Below are positions 43,348 through 52,049 of a stretch of 64,000 bases of DNA, in pieces (within the stretch, counting starts at the first letter, position 1; each line of letters begins with the position of its first letter). Source of the stretch: Lactonifactor longoviformis DSM 17459 (GTDB lineage Bacteria > Bacillota > Clostridia > Lachnospirales > Lachnospiraceae); NCBI RefSeq assembly GCF_900129135.1, contig NZ_FQVI01000017.1, positions 1 through 64,000 of the forward strand, given 5' to 3'. The position numbers and the translations under genes were made by a program. Under the pieces are notes generated by a model. That model had not been told where the DNA came from and did not search any database. It was given only the letters and a program-made list of their open reading frames with translations.

Positions 43348-44781
43348 CTATGTCAGCAGTTTCCATACAGGAATACTTACCAAAAGTGCAATTACCTGCA
43401 TAATCGCATAAGGCCAGGCCGTTCTCTTTATATCATCAAATTGAATCCACCCTTTAGTAGCCGCATTAGCCGTCAAAAATGGGAGTGATAATGCCTGGTT
43501 ATTGAAAATAGAAGTACAGACAAATGCTGAGAAAGAAATTGCAGCAACAGGAAGCCCCATAGCTGCAGCAAGTCCTCCAAACAGTGTCGTACAAATAATT
43601 ACGGAACCGGAAGTATCAATTACCAATTGACGAATAGCATAGACTACTAAACAAGTTAATATAATCAATACTACTGGGTTGCCGACTACACCGGCCACCG
43701 GCTGAAGCACACTAACTAAGAAGTCACTGATACCAAAGGTATTAATTCCTGCAAAAATGGGCATTAAGCAGAACATACTTAACATTAATGACCAGGGAAC
43801 TGCTGTATTCAAATCCTTCTGTGGATTAAAAAGTCCAAACAGCATTGTAAGGCAAAAGCCAATGATAGCTGCTGTTGTATCGTCAATCCCAAAATTTTTG
43901 CCAAAAATCCAAAGTATTACCGTGATTAATAATATTAGCATGCCGATCTTTTCCTGCTTGGACATAAGACCCAGTTCTTCGTATGCTTTTTTCGCAGTAC
44001 CTTTATCAAACTTGGTACCTGTTTCTGGCTTAAATTTAATTAAAATATATAAAGTCCACATAACCATCATTGCGATCATCCAAACTCCAGTTATTCCAAG
44101 CCAGCTGGTAAAAGAATATTTTTCGCCGCTAATAGCAGTACAAATCAAAAATCCCGTACTTGTAGCCCAAGCATTTGTAAAATTAGCAATTACCGGCCAG
44201 CACCCCATCCACATGCCTACCGCTCCCTTGCTATGGGGCTCCAGGTTATACTGGGAAGCTCCTGATTCTACCATTGGAGCAAAAATAGACACTTTTGCAT
44301 TGCCACTTGGAATAAAAGGATTGAGGATAAATCCTGAAATGGAAAATGCAATCACCTGTGCTCCCCAGGTCTCAGGCAATAGCATCATTACTCTTGCCAC
44401 TATCCTTTTAAATAATCCTGTTTTATTGATGGCCGTAGTAAGCGCAAACGCAAAAATAATAAACCACACCGTATTGCTTCCAAAACCAGTTGCCAAGACT
44501 TCATTTATAGTATAGGTTCTGGTAATCACGAGAAGTACAATGCAAATGGGTCCGATAATTGGCATGGGACAGACGCCGAAAATAGAACAGCATACAAATG
44601 TTAAAAAGATAGCAATTGTATTCAGCGCCTGCTGCGGCAAGGTCTCACTAGGTTTTAAAAGAAACGCAAATGTTACAAATAAAACAATTGCCAAAATTAA
44701 ACCAATGATTTTTACTGGCTTTGATGTCATCCTTGGACCTGCCGGCTTCTCGAGTTTCAACTTTTCATTGCTTTGGCTCAA
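43348..44781 (-). CDS. SLC13/DASS-type anion symporter
   Basis: A 477-residue membrane carrier with about 12 helices. The NPFIPSGNAKVSIFAPM and VIDTSGSVIICTTLFGG segments sit where the SNT-type substrate motifs lie in DASS transporters; the family carries di- and monocarboxylates or sulfonates. The best start is TTG at 44781: GGAGGAGG lies 7 bases upstream, whereas the ATG 12 codons earlier is not preceded by a site and lies before it. It is the first gene of the operon after the promoter at 44864-44892, and the probable importer of the demethylase substrate. Confidence 0.87.
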   Translation of the reverse strand: MSQSNEKLKLEKPAGPRMTSKPVKIIGLILAIVLFVTFAFLLKPSETLPQQALNTIAIFLTFVCCSIFGVCPMPIIGPICIVLLVITRTYTINEVLATGFGSNTVWFIIFAFALTTAINKTGLFKRIVARVMMLLPETWGAQVIAFSISGFILNPFIPSGNAKVSIFAPMVESGASQYNLEPHSKGAVGMWMGCWPVIANFTNAWATSTGFLICTAISGEKYSFTSWLGITGVWMIAMMVMWTLYILIKFKPETGTKFDKGTAKKAYEELGLMSKQEKIGMLILLITVILWIFGKNFGIDDTTAAIIGFCLTMLFGLFNPQKDLNTAVPWSLMLSMFCLMPIFAGINTFGISDFLVSVLQPVAGVVGNPVVLIILTCLVVYAIRQLVIDTSGSVIICTTLFGGLAAAMGLPVAAISFSAFVCTSIFNNQALSLPFLTANAATKGWIQFDDIKRTAWPYAIMQVIALLVSIPVWKLLT

Positions 44782-44863
44782 TGTATAACCTCCTCCATAG
44801 ATAAGATTGAATTCCACTAGTGGTGCTAAATTTACAATTTTTACTTAATTTGTCGACACCCTT

Positions 44864-44892
44864 AGTATACAAATCCACTTATTTTCATTCAA
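44864..44892 (-). promoter_or_regulatory. Promoter of the tandem-GcvT operon
   Basis: On the minus strand there is TTGAAT, a 17-base spacer and TATACT, about 85 bases before the TTG start of the SLC13 gene. A TTTACAAT half-site at 44831-44838 resembles one near the regulator promoter. Confidence 0.65.
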
Positions 44893-44964
44893 TCCATCAA
44901 AGTGTATTGTATATCTCTTCTAAACAAACATTTTTGTCCTTTACTGCCTATATCTATTAACAAC

Positions 44965-45012
44965 AAAAAACTGCTGCAAAACAGATGAATATTCATCTGT
45001 TATACAGCAGTT
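44965..45012 (-). terminator. Terminator after the PucR-type regulator
   Basis: Outer arms AACTGCTG and CAGCAGTT surround a perfect 20-bp palindrome (44981-45000). On the minus strand the stem is followed by TTTTTTG. Confidence 0.8.
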
Positions 45013-45034
45013 AATTTCTTTTTAGATTTCAGAT

Positions 45035-46540
45035 TTATTCTGGATTTTCCTCTGAATCTTCATATATGGTCAGGAGGATCTGATACCAAAGTCTTGTCTT
45101 TGAGTTCAATAATTCATCACCCAATATCTGGTGAACACGCTCCATACGGTTCATAAATGAACTTCTATGCAGATACAAGAGCCTCGAAGTCACAGAGGCA
45201 TTCATATTATTTTCTAAATAGCATTTCAATGTCTCAGCATAATTCACACCTGCTTTTGAGCTTTTTAGGAGTGTTCGGAGTTCCGGGGGAATCAGATGTT
45301 TTAAAGAAAATTCTCCTGTGCAATTCTCAAGCATATAGATAAAAGCATAATCCATAAAGAAATAGATACGTTTCTCCGGATGCATTTCCTGTCCAATTCT
45401 AAACGCATGATAAGCCTGTCGATGATAAATCCAAACCTCCTGAATGTCTGTAAAACGATCGCTGACTCCAGCATAAAAGCCTTTTTTATCTAAAAAGCTT
45501 TTCAAGGTGGCAATAAATTTTTCTAATTCATAAGGGAAAATAGAAAAATCTACAATTCCCATAATGCAGCCCTCATATTCCATGGCAACACAGCCTTCAA
45601 ACATATTCTCTAATATCGAACAGATGTAATTGACAGGAGGAGATAAATGTCCGTCCCCCTGTACCATAACCTTAAAACACAAAAAAAACTGATTCTCAGT
45701 GGTAATATGAGCTACCCGATATTTACTGACAGGATTCTTATTCAAATAATCAAAGACAACACTTTTCAATGTAGAAGTCTGCATAGTCTTAACACTTGCG
45801 CGTCTCAGAAAAGCTTCCTCTATTCTTTCTGCATAAACTTGTATAATCTCTTCATCGCTTTTCCGAAAAGGCCGCCATCTTTCTGCTACCGTTATTGTTC
45901 CCACAAAACGGCCTGTAACAAACAAATTTGAACAGATATATCCTTCTGTAGGACGATAAATCCCCCTCAGTTCTTTATATTTCTCCCGTATAGTATGGAC
46001 ATTTTCGAATTTTTCAAGTGATATTGGGAACATTGGCGCTTCGACATGAAATTTAACCTGCCCATCTGCCTTCTTTTCCCAGGTAGTAATAGCCACATGA
46101 TAAAATTCTGTATCTAAAATCGCCACAGGATTACCAATAAAAGGCAGTGAAAGTTTTGTCAGCTTCCCGAAATCAATATCTGATGCTATTACTTCCTGCA
46201 TATCAATTTCCCATTGGGCATAGCTTTCATACCACCCCTGTACCTTATTAAAAACCTCTGCAAAATAACCGTTTTTTACCCAGATAAACGGAAAACATCC
46301 TCTGAGATAATTTTTTCTCGGTTCATCCCCTACACAGATAATAAAATAGTCCGAAGTGAATTCATGTCTCGACGGCAATGCATCCGTCGGTGCCAAATAA
46401 ATACGGCCCTCCTCAAGTTCTGCCTGCGCATCAAATAGAGCCGGACGTTTCCATGAACGCTTATCCGCCTCGTTCCAAAAACAGTATGTCTGATACTCTA
46501 CAGAAAGCTTGTCAATAATCAATCCTATCGTTATTCTCAT
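45035..46540 (-). CDS. PucR-type regulator of the tandem-GcvT locus
   Basis: A 501-residue regulator. A PucR-like N-terminal half (residues 1-250) is followed by a GAF/GGDEF-like central part and a C-terminal PucR helix-turn-helix (YLENNMNASVTSRLLYLHRSSFMNRMERVHQILG). Such regulators respond to imported small molecules such as purine breakdown products. The start at 46540 has no clear Shine-Dalgarno: an AAGGG is sequestered in a small hairpin (AAGGG-TTAT-CCC) near 46555-46569. Inverted repeats cover its promoter, so autoregulation is likely. It is upstream of and parallel with the operon it probably controls, but a terminator separates them. Confidence 0.85.
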   Translation of the reverse strand: MRITIGLIIDKLSVEYQTYCFWNEADKRSWKRPALFDAQAELEEGRIYLAPTDALPSRHEFTSDYFIICVGDEPRKNYLRGCFPFIWVKNGYFAEVFNKVQGWYESYAQWEIDMQEVIASDIDFGKLTKLSLPFIGNPVAILDTEFYHVAITTWEKKADGQVKFHVEAPMFPISLEKFENVHTIREKYKELRGIYRPTEGYICSNLFVTGRFVGTITVAERWRPFRKSDEEIIQVYAERIEEAFLRRASVKTMQTSTLKSVVFDYLNKNPVSKYRVAHITTENQFFLCFKVMVQGDGHLSPPVNYICSILENMFEGCVAMEYEGCIMGIVDFSIFPYELEKFIATLKSFLDKKGFYAGVSDRFTDIQEVWIYHRQAYHAFRIGQEMHPEKRIYFFMDYAFIYMLENCTGEFSLKHLIPPELRTLLKSSKAGVNYAETLKCYLENNMNASVTSRLLYLHRSSFMNRMERVHQILGDELLNSKTRLWYQILLTIYEDSEENPE

Positions 46541-46543
46541 AAT

Positions 46544-46612
46544 TTACAATGTATTAGGGATAACCCTTAAATTCACAAAACACATTCCTACGGATTTATT
46601 ATAACATTGTAA
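46544..46612. promoter_or_regulatory. TTACAATGT inverted half-sites at the regulator start
   Basis: TTACAATGT (46544-46552) and its complement ACATTGTAA (46604-46612) flank the leader; the second lies between the -35 and -10 boxes. This placement fits an autoregulator site. Confidence 0.4.
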
Positions 46613-46625
46613 ACGCATAAATCAA
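46598..46625 (-). promoter_or_regulatory. Promoter of the PucR-type regulator
   Basis: On the minus strand there is TTGATT, a 16-base spacer and TATAAT, about 60 bases before the start. Confidence 0.6.
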
Positions 46626-46680
46626 ACCGACAAAACAGCTGTTTTTTCTGGAACTTTCATACATTTTTGTCGGTTTGATT
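46620..46680. repeat. 15-bp perfect inverted repeat at the regulator promoter
   Basis: AATCAAACCGACAAA (46620-46634) and its exact complement (46666-46680) are separated by about 31 bases. The left arm covers the -35 box of the regulator promoter. It may be an operator pair or the scar of a small insertion. Confidence 0.6.
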
Positions 46681-46810
46681 CCCCTTTTCTTTATGCTCTC
46701 CACCTCTAAGTAATCATAATTGCCATACTCTTCCTTATCCTTTTTCGCCTTCGGACATATTGAAGATTCCATGCTTAATTGCCTGTTTTGGCCTGTGAAT
46801 TTTCATCTGC

Positions 46811-46879
46811 TGAGGCGCTGGCCAGGAAAATCATTTAGGGACAGGTCTGTAGTATTTTGGGACAGGGCAACCCGAAAAG
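46811..46879 (+). repeat. 69-bp direct repeat, left copy
   Basis: This stretch matches 54562-54630 at 66 of 69 bases, in the same orientation. It includes the last codons of a SorC-type regulator (EALARKII-stop in frame) and a GGGACAGG...TTTTGGGACAGG motif. It sits directly before the IS110 fragment. Confidence 0.85.
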
Positions 46880-46885
46880 AGAGGG

Positions 46886-47353
46886 TTGTCTATTTCCCGA
46901 CAGATACCTGGAATAGGTAAAAAAAGTGCGGAGCGTTTGCTTGCAGAAATAGGGATTGAAATGGATCAGTTTAAAGACCAATCTCAATTTAGCTCTTGGG
47001 CTGGTTTAGTCCCTGAATGCAAAGAAAGTGCCGGGAAAAAGATGAGTACCCGGATTCGGAAGGGTAATCAGCATGTAAAATCGGTTCTTGTAGAGTGTGC
47101 ACGCTCTGCAATTCGGAATAAAAAGAGTTATTTCTATTCACGTTATCAACGAATTGCCGCACGCCGGGGTGGAAAAAGAGCCTTAATTGCGGTTGCCCAC
47201 TCTATGCTTATTGCAGTCTACCATATCTTGAAAGAGTTACAGCCTTATAAGGAACTTGGGTACGATTATTACGATACATGCAATCATGAGAAAATCATAC
47301 AGAGAAATATTCGTTCATTAGAACGTCTGGGAGTAAACGTAGTGATTGGCTAA
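46886..47353 (+). pseudogene. IS110-family transposase remnant (C-terminal part)
   Basis: The frame encodes the C-terminal Transposase_20 region: SRQIPGIGKKSAERLLAEIG (helix-hairpin-helix), FSSWAGLVPECKESAGKK, RIRKGNQHVKSVLVECARSA and the final VAHSMLIAVYHILKEL. Members of IS110/IS1111 are about 400 residues, so the N-terminal DEDD catalytic domain is lost. No start codon with a ribosome binding site is seen. The element begins directly after the 69-bp repeat. Confidence 0.85.
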
Positions 47354-47375
47354 GTCGTCTGCCATGTCAAAACTA

Positions 47376-47547
47376 AAAGCCCACCATAATTGGTAGGCTT
47401 TATTGTAATGCTTATTATTGGGTTTCCGAGAGTTACGTTTTCAGGACAGCCCCATGCAAAAACGTTGAACGTCCAACAGCAAGCCCCATCGCCAAAGGCG
47501 ATTTTCATGGGCTTGAGTTGTAACTGTTCATAGTTCTAAACAGTTAC
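47376..47547. other. Hairpin-rich non-coding end next to the IS110 remnant
   Basis: Three hairpins follow the transposase fragment: 47376-47401 (AAAGCC/GGCTTT), 47481-47514 (AAGCCC...ATCGCC with GGCGAT...GGGCTT) and 47520-47547 (GTAACTGTT/AACAGTTAC). IS110-type elements carry a structured RNA in a non-coding end, so a bridge-RNA remnant is conceivable. The last hairpin also lies at the end of the URO-D gene. Confidence 0.4.
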
Positions 47548-47550
47548 TAA

Positions 47551-48807
47551 TTATCTGTAAGTTTCAAAAACTTCGAACATAGTATTGATGTTTTCACGTT
47601 TAGCATTTTCGCAGGCTCCATTGAAATCAAATATATATCCTCCTCCCGGAGCACAATTGTCAATCAGGGATTTACAGTAATTGACTATAGTTTCCTTTTT
47701 CCCATATTCCATCAGTGCCACAGGCAAATTGCCGGAAATACAAGCTACTTTTCCCAGGATTTTTTTGGCTTCTCTCATATCAATGTCCTCAAAATGATAA
47801 ATAACTTTTCCTTTTGGTACATCAGCCAGGTAGTGCAGACGTGTACTGTATTTTCCTTCGGCAAAGACGTAAGGCGTCACACCCATATCAATCAGCGCAA
47901 GCATGATTTTTTTTAGCGGATTCCAATAAAGCTTCTCATACTGCTTGTCATTCATAAAGCCATCCATACCCTTATGAAGGGGAAAGAATACCCTTTTACC
48001 CTTCATGGGGATAAAGCGCAGGAACTGCAGTGCCTGAATTTGCTGGTCGGCAAACATATCACAGGCTTCCTTTATTTCGTCTTCATATTCAAACAGGTCT
48101 TCCATAATTCCTACAGTTCCACGGAAATAATCACCTAAAATATCATAGGGTGCTTCCGAAATAGCCATGAACATGGATGGCATCCCAATGGCGGCCAACT
48201 GGTCTATCTGATTCATAAAGGCCGCACTGGTTTCCGCCTCTAACTTGCCGATTTCTGCAAAAAGCTTATAGGAGTCCAGCATGGCAGGCGAATAAAAAGG
48301 AGCTAAAAAAGCCGCGCTTAATACAGTGGAAGTGTTAAAAGAAAAATTTTGCAAACCCTGGAGCCTGTCATAGGCTCTGGGAATGTATTTTCTAATCATG
48401 AATCCTGTAAAATCCTTCAACAGCTCCGGATACTCCTCCTGTGCCATATACTCATGCTCAATAATCTGATGGGTACTGTAGTCTGATACAGAAGTGCCTG
48501 GTCGCCCAGGCCAGTCTATAAAATTAAAGCCAGATAGTTCACATGCTTTTCCGCTTATTAGCAAATTGGTCATTGTTGCATCACACTGAGGATAATCTGT
48601 ATAAAATCTTACAATCGCATCAATTGCCTTCGGATGGTCATAATATGTATTCTTATAGCTTGAGCCATAGAAATTCTGGATGACCCCATCAAAACTGGGA
48701 GCCAGTGGAATCTTATCAGGCTCTTTTAATGCAACCGCATCCTCTATACGTTGTAAGCGTTCATTATACTTTTTCTTTTCCGGGGTAAGTATTGTGTTAT
48801 TGTCCAT
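47551..48807 (-). CDS. URO-D-family methyltransferase-like protein
   Basis: A 418-residue TIM-barrel protein of the uroporphyrinogen decarboxylase superfamily. It lacks the H-x-C of methylcobalamin transferases; in its place it reads YVFAEGKYSTRLHYL, with a distal cysteine in VACISGNLP. That is how I recall anaerobic O-demethylase components being built, which take a methyl group from an aryl ether to a corrinoid protein. It is in an operon with an MFS carrier (15-base gap) and a second URO-D protein. A demethylating role is inference from family and setting. Confidence 0.82.
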   Translation of the reverse strand: MDNNTILTPEKKKYNERLQRIEDAVALKEPDKIPLAPSFDGVIQNFYGSSYKNTYYDHPKAIDAIVRFYTDYPQCDATMTNLLISGKACELSGFNFIDWPGRPGTSVSDYSTHQIIEHEYMAQEEYPELLKDFTGFMIRKYIPRAYDRLQGLQNFSFNTSTVLSAAFLAPFYSPAMLDSYKLFAEIGKLEAETSAAFMNQIDQLAAIGMPSMFMAISEAPYDILGDYFRGTVGIMEDLFEYEDEIKEACDMFADQQIQALQFLRFIPMKGKRVFFPLHKGMDGFMNDKQYEKLYWNPLKKIMLALIDMGVTPYVFAEGKYSTRLHYLADVPKGKVIYHFEDIDMREAKKILGKVACISGNLPVALMEYGKKETIVNYCKSLIDNCAPGGGYIFDFNGACENAKRENINTMFEVFETYR

Positions 48808-48822
48808 AAAATATCTTTCTCC

Positions 48823-49977
48823 TTATCTGTTTTTTCGTTTTATGAGCAGGCACCCTATGGATAACAAGGTAAATCCAAAAAAAGCCGCACTGCTGATGGT
48901 AAATACCGTCTGGTCGGATGATTTTTCAAGCATCCGCAATAAACCGGACATGACATAAGAGGAAGCGACCCCTCCTAGATAAACACCGGTGGTGGCTATT
49001 GCGACTGCGAAGGAAGATGAGGACGGATTGCTGACCGCAGTGGCATAAACAAAAATAAGAGACATATTTACCGATAATCCCAGGCATGCCAGGCATGCTC
49101 CAATATAAACCATTGCCAGGTTATCAGCCAATGCCATGGTAAAGAAACCGACAGTCATTACCATACTTGAAAGTGGGATAGTCATAGCCTTTAATTTTGC
49201 AAAAATCTTGGAAAATAAAAAACCGCTGATTAAACCCGCAACTAACATAACAGTAAGAACCGTAGAGGCCGTTTCGCTATCGCCCAAATTCATCCCCACA
49301 ATAAAAGCGGATGTATTAGTCAGAATGGGATAATGAAACACACCTTCCAAGATTGCAAGTAGGAATATTAACCAAAAGACAGGTGTTAACTTGATTTTCG
49401 GTTTATCCTGGCATTCGGCTGCGGAGGTTGACGGCTCAGGGAGCTTAAATATAATTAGCAGCAAAATTGGGATAGCTATCAGAAAAGGCCAAAATGTTTT
49501 GTTCCAACCTAATGTTACTAACAAACCCGCCATGAATACAAAATAAATCTGTCCGATATTCATAAATGAGGATGATAGTCCAAAAACAGATGCCAGTTCC
49601 TGGCCCTGGAAAAATAGCGGAATTAATCCGCTGGCAAGAGGTGTAATGACACCAATCCCAGCTCCCAGAACCCCCCTGAAAAACAGCAGTACAGAGAAAC
49701 TACCTGTGAATATAGGACCGAGCCCGCCAATCAAGTATAGTATTATGCCTATTATGACAAGCGTTTTTTTAGGTATAAAGTTCATCAGAGCGCTTGTAAT
49801 AAAAGAAAAGACCGTCAAGACTGCAAAAGGGAGAGTCAGAACAAGGATCACCGATGTAAAAGGTATATCGGGAAACGTCTGTGCAATATTAGGCAGGATG
49901 ACTGAAGCGCCGTTGGGCGCCAGTACCAGCAGGGAAAGACTGAGGATAGTAAGCTTCAGAGTAAGATTCCTTTTCAT
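48823..49977 (-). CDS. MFS transporter between two URO-D genes
   Basis: A 384-residue carrier with about 12 helices; the N-terminus LTLKLTILSLSLLVLAPNGASVILPNIAQTFPD is typical of drug/metabolite MFS transporters, and the loop after helix 2 is short. It is cotranscribed with both URO-D genes (gaps of 15 and 18 bases), so it probably carries their substrate or product. The start follows GGGAGG. Confidence 0.88.
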   Translation of the reverse strand: MKRNLTLKLTILSLSLLVLAPNGASVILPNIAQTFPDIPFTSVILVLTLPFAVLTVFSFITSALMNFIPKKTLVIIGIILYLIGGLGPIFTGSFSVLLFFRGVLGAGIGVITPLASGLIPLFFQGQELASVFGLSSSFMNIGQIYFVFMAGLLVTLGWNKTFWPFLIAIPILLLIIFKLPEPSTSAAECQDKPKIKLTPVFWLIFLLAILEGVFHYPILTNTSAFIVGMNLGDSETASTVLTVMLVAGLISGFLFSKIFAKLKAMTIPLSSMVMTVGFFTMALADNLAMVYIGACLACLGLSVNMSLIFVYATAVSNPSSSSFAVAIATTGVYLGGVASSYVMSGLLRMLEKSSDQTVFTISSAAFFGFTLLSIGCLLIKRKNR

Positions 49978-49995
49978 AGATATGACCTCCCAACA

Positions 49996-50961
49996 TTAAT
50001 AAATCCTGCTGATTGTGGGCCAGACTTCGGTAAGCTTATCCAGACGCTCGTCTCCTACAATCATTCCGTTTCCTTGTTTGTTCATAATAATTGGCCAGAA
50101 AATAAACCCTTTATTTACTCCATACTCTTTTATATTTCTCATAGCCTCTTCCATCACAAGCTCTATGGAGGAGTCCAGATAGGAGGCTGGGCCGGAAGTG
50201 TCCCATCCACCTTCTACCACCAGTTTACCTTTGTATTTCTTCTGAACTGCTGCTAAGTCATTAATTGGCTGTGCGGAATTCCATACTTGTACTCCAATCT
50301 CCACGAAGTCATCCAGCAGGTCTTCACATTTCCCACAGATATGCTGGTTAAAAATGACACCCCTGGATTTGACTGTCTGGACAATTTGCCTATGATATGG
50401 CTTTATCAGTTTACGATAGGTCTCCGGGGATATGAACAGACCTTTGGCATGTGCCATATCGTCCACATAGGTGACCATATCCGGCTTATACGCCTCAATA
50501 GCACGTTCTAATACCTGAATGCGGTATTTCATCATTTCATGGAAAAAGTCATCGCAGGACTCTGGATCTTCAGCCAGTGAAATCAATGCATTTTCAAATC
50601 CCATAAAAGCAACAAGGCGGTCAAATAGCCCTGCGGGATAAAAAAAATTCAAAAGTTTGTTATCCCAGTCAAAACCAACAAGATCGTGTTTTGCCATTGC
50701 CTTAAAGTCTATTTTATCCACATCCGGAATTTTTACATAGTCCCGCCACTCGGATATATCACAGAATAGGAACTTCCCAGGTTCAGGTATGGAGCCTTCT
50801 GGGGTCGAAACCCAATTAACCCCAAAAGCATCTGGCCCTCCAAAAGTCATTTCCAGATTACAGACCCCAGAAAAAAAATAGGGGTCGCATTCATTCATCA
50901 GCGGTACATATTCCGGGTTCCCCCAATTAATTACTTCCAATACATTTTCACGTGGTGTCAT
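49996..50961 (-). CDS. URO-D-family methyltransferase-like protein (second of pair)
   Basis: A 321-residue TIM-barrel protein of the URO-D superfamily, starting TPRENVLEVINWGNPEYVP. The metal-site region is HICGKCEDLLDDF (H-x-C) but the third ligand position reads VVEGGWDTSG with no cysteine. It differs strongly from the neighbour at 47551 and is shorter. It is the first gene of the operon after the promoter at 51006-51034. A LysR gene upstream on the same strand is separated by a terminator. Confidence 0.82.
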   Translation of the reverse strand: MTPRENVLEVINWGNPEYVPLMNECDPYFFSGVCNLEMTFGGPDAFGVNWVSTPEGSIPEPGKFLFCDISEWRDYVKIPDVDKIDFKAMAKHDLVGFDWDNKLLNFFYPAGLFDRLVAFMGFENALISLAEDPESCDDFFHEMMKYRIQVLERAIEAYKPDMVTYVDDMAHAKGLFISPETYRKLIKPYHRQIVQTVKSRGVIFNQHICGKCEDLLDDFVEIGVQVWNSAQPINDLAAVQKKYKGKLVVEGGWDTSGPASYLDSSIELVMEEAMRNIKEYGVNKGFIFWPIIMNKQGNGMIVGDERLDKLTEVWPTISRIY

Positions 50962-51005
50962 AGCAGATACTCCTTTCTTACTTAGTCTATTTTCTTTATA
51001 TGTTC

Positions 51006-51034
51006 ATTATAAGAAAAGGTATCGGTATCGTAAA
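51006..51034 (-). promoter_or_regulatory. Promoter of the URO-D/MFS/URO-D operon
   Basis: On the minus strand there is TTTACG, a 17-base spacer and a perfect TATAAT. A GGTATCGGTATC direct repeat lies in the spacer and may be part of a regulator site. Confidence 0.55.
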
Positions 51035-51082
51035 ACAAACATAATTCTTACCCTACATTCCACAGTTGTAGTATTTACATGC

Positions 51083-51111
51083 AAAAAAAACATCACAACC
51101 AAAAGTTGTGA
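51083..51111 (-). terminator. Terminator after the LysR gene
   Basis: TCACAAC and GTTGTGA pair over a 5-base loop; on the minus strand the stem is followed by TGTTTTTTTT. Confidence 0.85.
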
Positions 51112-51127
51112 CGCTTATGCCCTTGCA

Positions 51128-52006
51128 TTAACTGCACGAATAATAGTTTATAATAGATTTGACAAAGGATTTCAGATGCAATTTTTCAGAATAATCAGGC
51201 TTTGCCAAAAACCCCATGTCAACCATAAATGATTTATATACAAGGGGCCGCGATATCACTGTATCATTTTCCGTAATTCCTCTGCCGCCTGCCACAACCA
51301 CACCTTTGTTTGCCTCGATTCCCCTTGCCAGTATTCCCTGATCTGAAGACTCAAATACATACTTTGGATAAAAGCCACTTTCAATACAGGCTTCAATATA
51401 ATCCATATATACCGCGGAGGAACTGACTGCCGGCAGAAATTGCGCTACATTTTTTAAATCTTCTATCTTAATCTCTTTTTTGGCTGCCAAAGGATGATTC
51501 CTGTTCATCAGCACAATCGGCCGTTCGTGGAAAACAGGTATGTATACAAGACCGGACAGTTGCTTAGGCTTGTGTATGAACCCCAAATCATACTTTCCAG
51601 ACGCAATTCCTTTTATACAATATTCGGTGTTATCTGCAATTGTAAATTTTAATGTAATTTCTCCAATTTTGGAAATAAAGTCAGGGGGGATGACATAGGG
51701 CATGAAAGCATGTTCAAAAAGCAACGTGATGGTATAGTGATGCTGTTGAATGACATCCCTTATAATTGCCATGTGTTCTTCGTATTTCTTCAATAAAGAT
51801 TCGGTAACAGGGAGGATCTTCTCACCTAAATCTGTTAGCTCTGTTCCCTTCCCAGTTCTGATAAAAAGCTGAACCCCTAGCTCTTCTTCAAGGGCACTTA
51901 TTGCTTTACTCAGTGCCTGTTGTGATATAAAAAGCTTTTCGGATGCTTTTGTCAGATTTTTTTCAGAGGCGACCGTGAGGAATTGTATAATTTGATTTGC
52001 ATTCAT
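51128..52006 (-). CDS. LysR-family regulator
   Basis: A 292-residue regulator. The N-terminal winged helix covers residues 1-60 (LTVASEKNLTKASEKLFISQQALSKAISALEEELGVQLF). The LysR substrate-binding domain covers about 90-290 (YDLGFIHKP; ASSAVYMDYIEACIESGF). The adjoining URO-D/MFS operon is the natural target, although LysR regulators are usually divergent from their targets and this one is parallel. The start at 52006 has AAGGTTGG upstream. Confidence 0.93.
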   Translation of the reverse strand: MNANQIIQFLTVASEKNLTKASEKLFISQQALSKAISALEEELGVQLFIRTGKGTELTDLGEKILPVTESLLKKYEEHMAIIRDVIQQHHYTITLLFEHAFMPYVIPPDFISKIGEITLKFTIADNTEYCIKGIASGKYDLGFIHKPKQLSGLVYIPVFHERPIVLMNRNHPLAAKKEIKIEDLKNVAQFLPAVSSSAVYMDYIEACIESGFYPKYVFESSDQGILARGIEANKGVVVAGGRGITENDTVISRPLVYKSFMVDMGFLAKPDYSEKLHLKSFVKSIINYYSCS

Positions 52007-52049
52007 ATCCGTACCAACCTTGTCCTTTCAATATTCTATCAAATACGCT

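Noticed and set aside
43757-44515. 252-residue plus-strand frame over the SLC13 gene
   Set aside because: Antisense to a membrane carrier; hydrophobic codon bias on one strand opens the other. No site or domain supports it.
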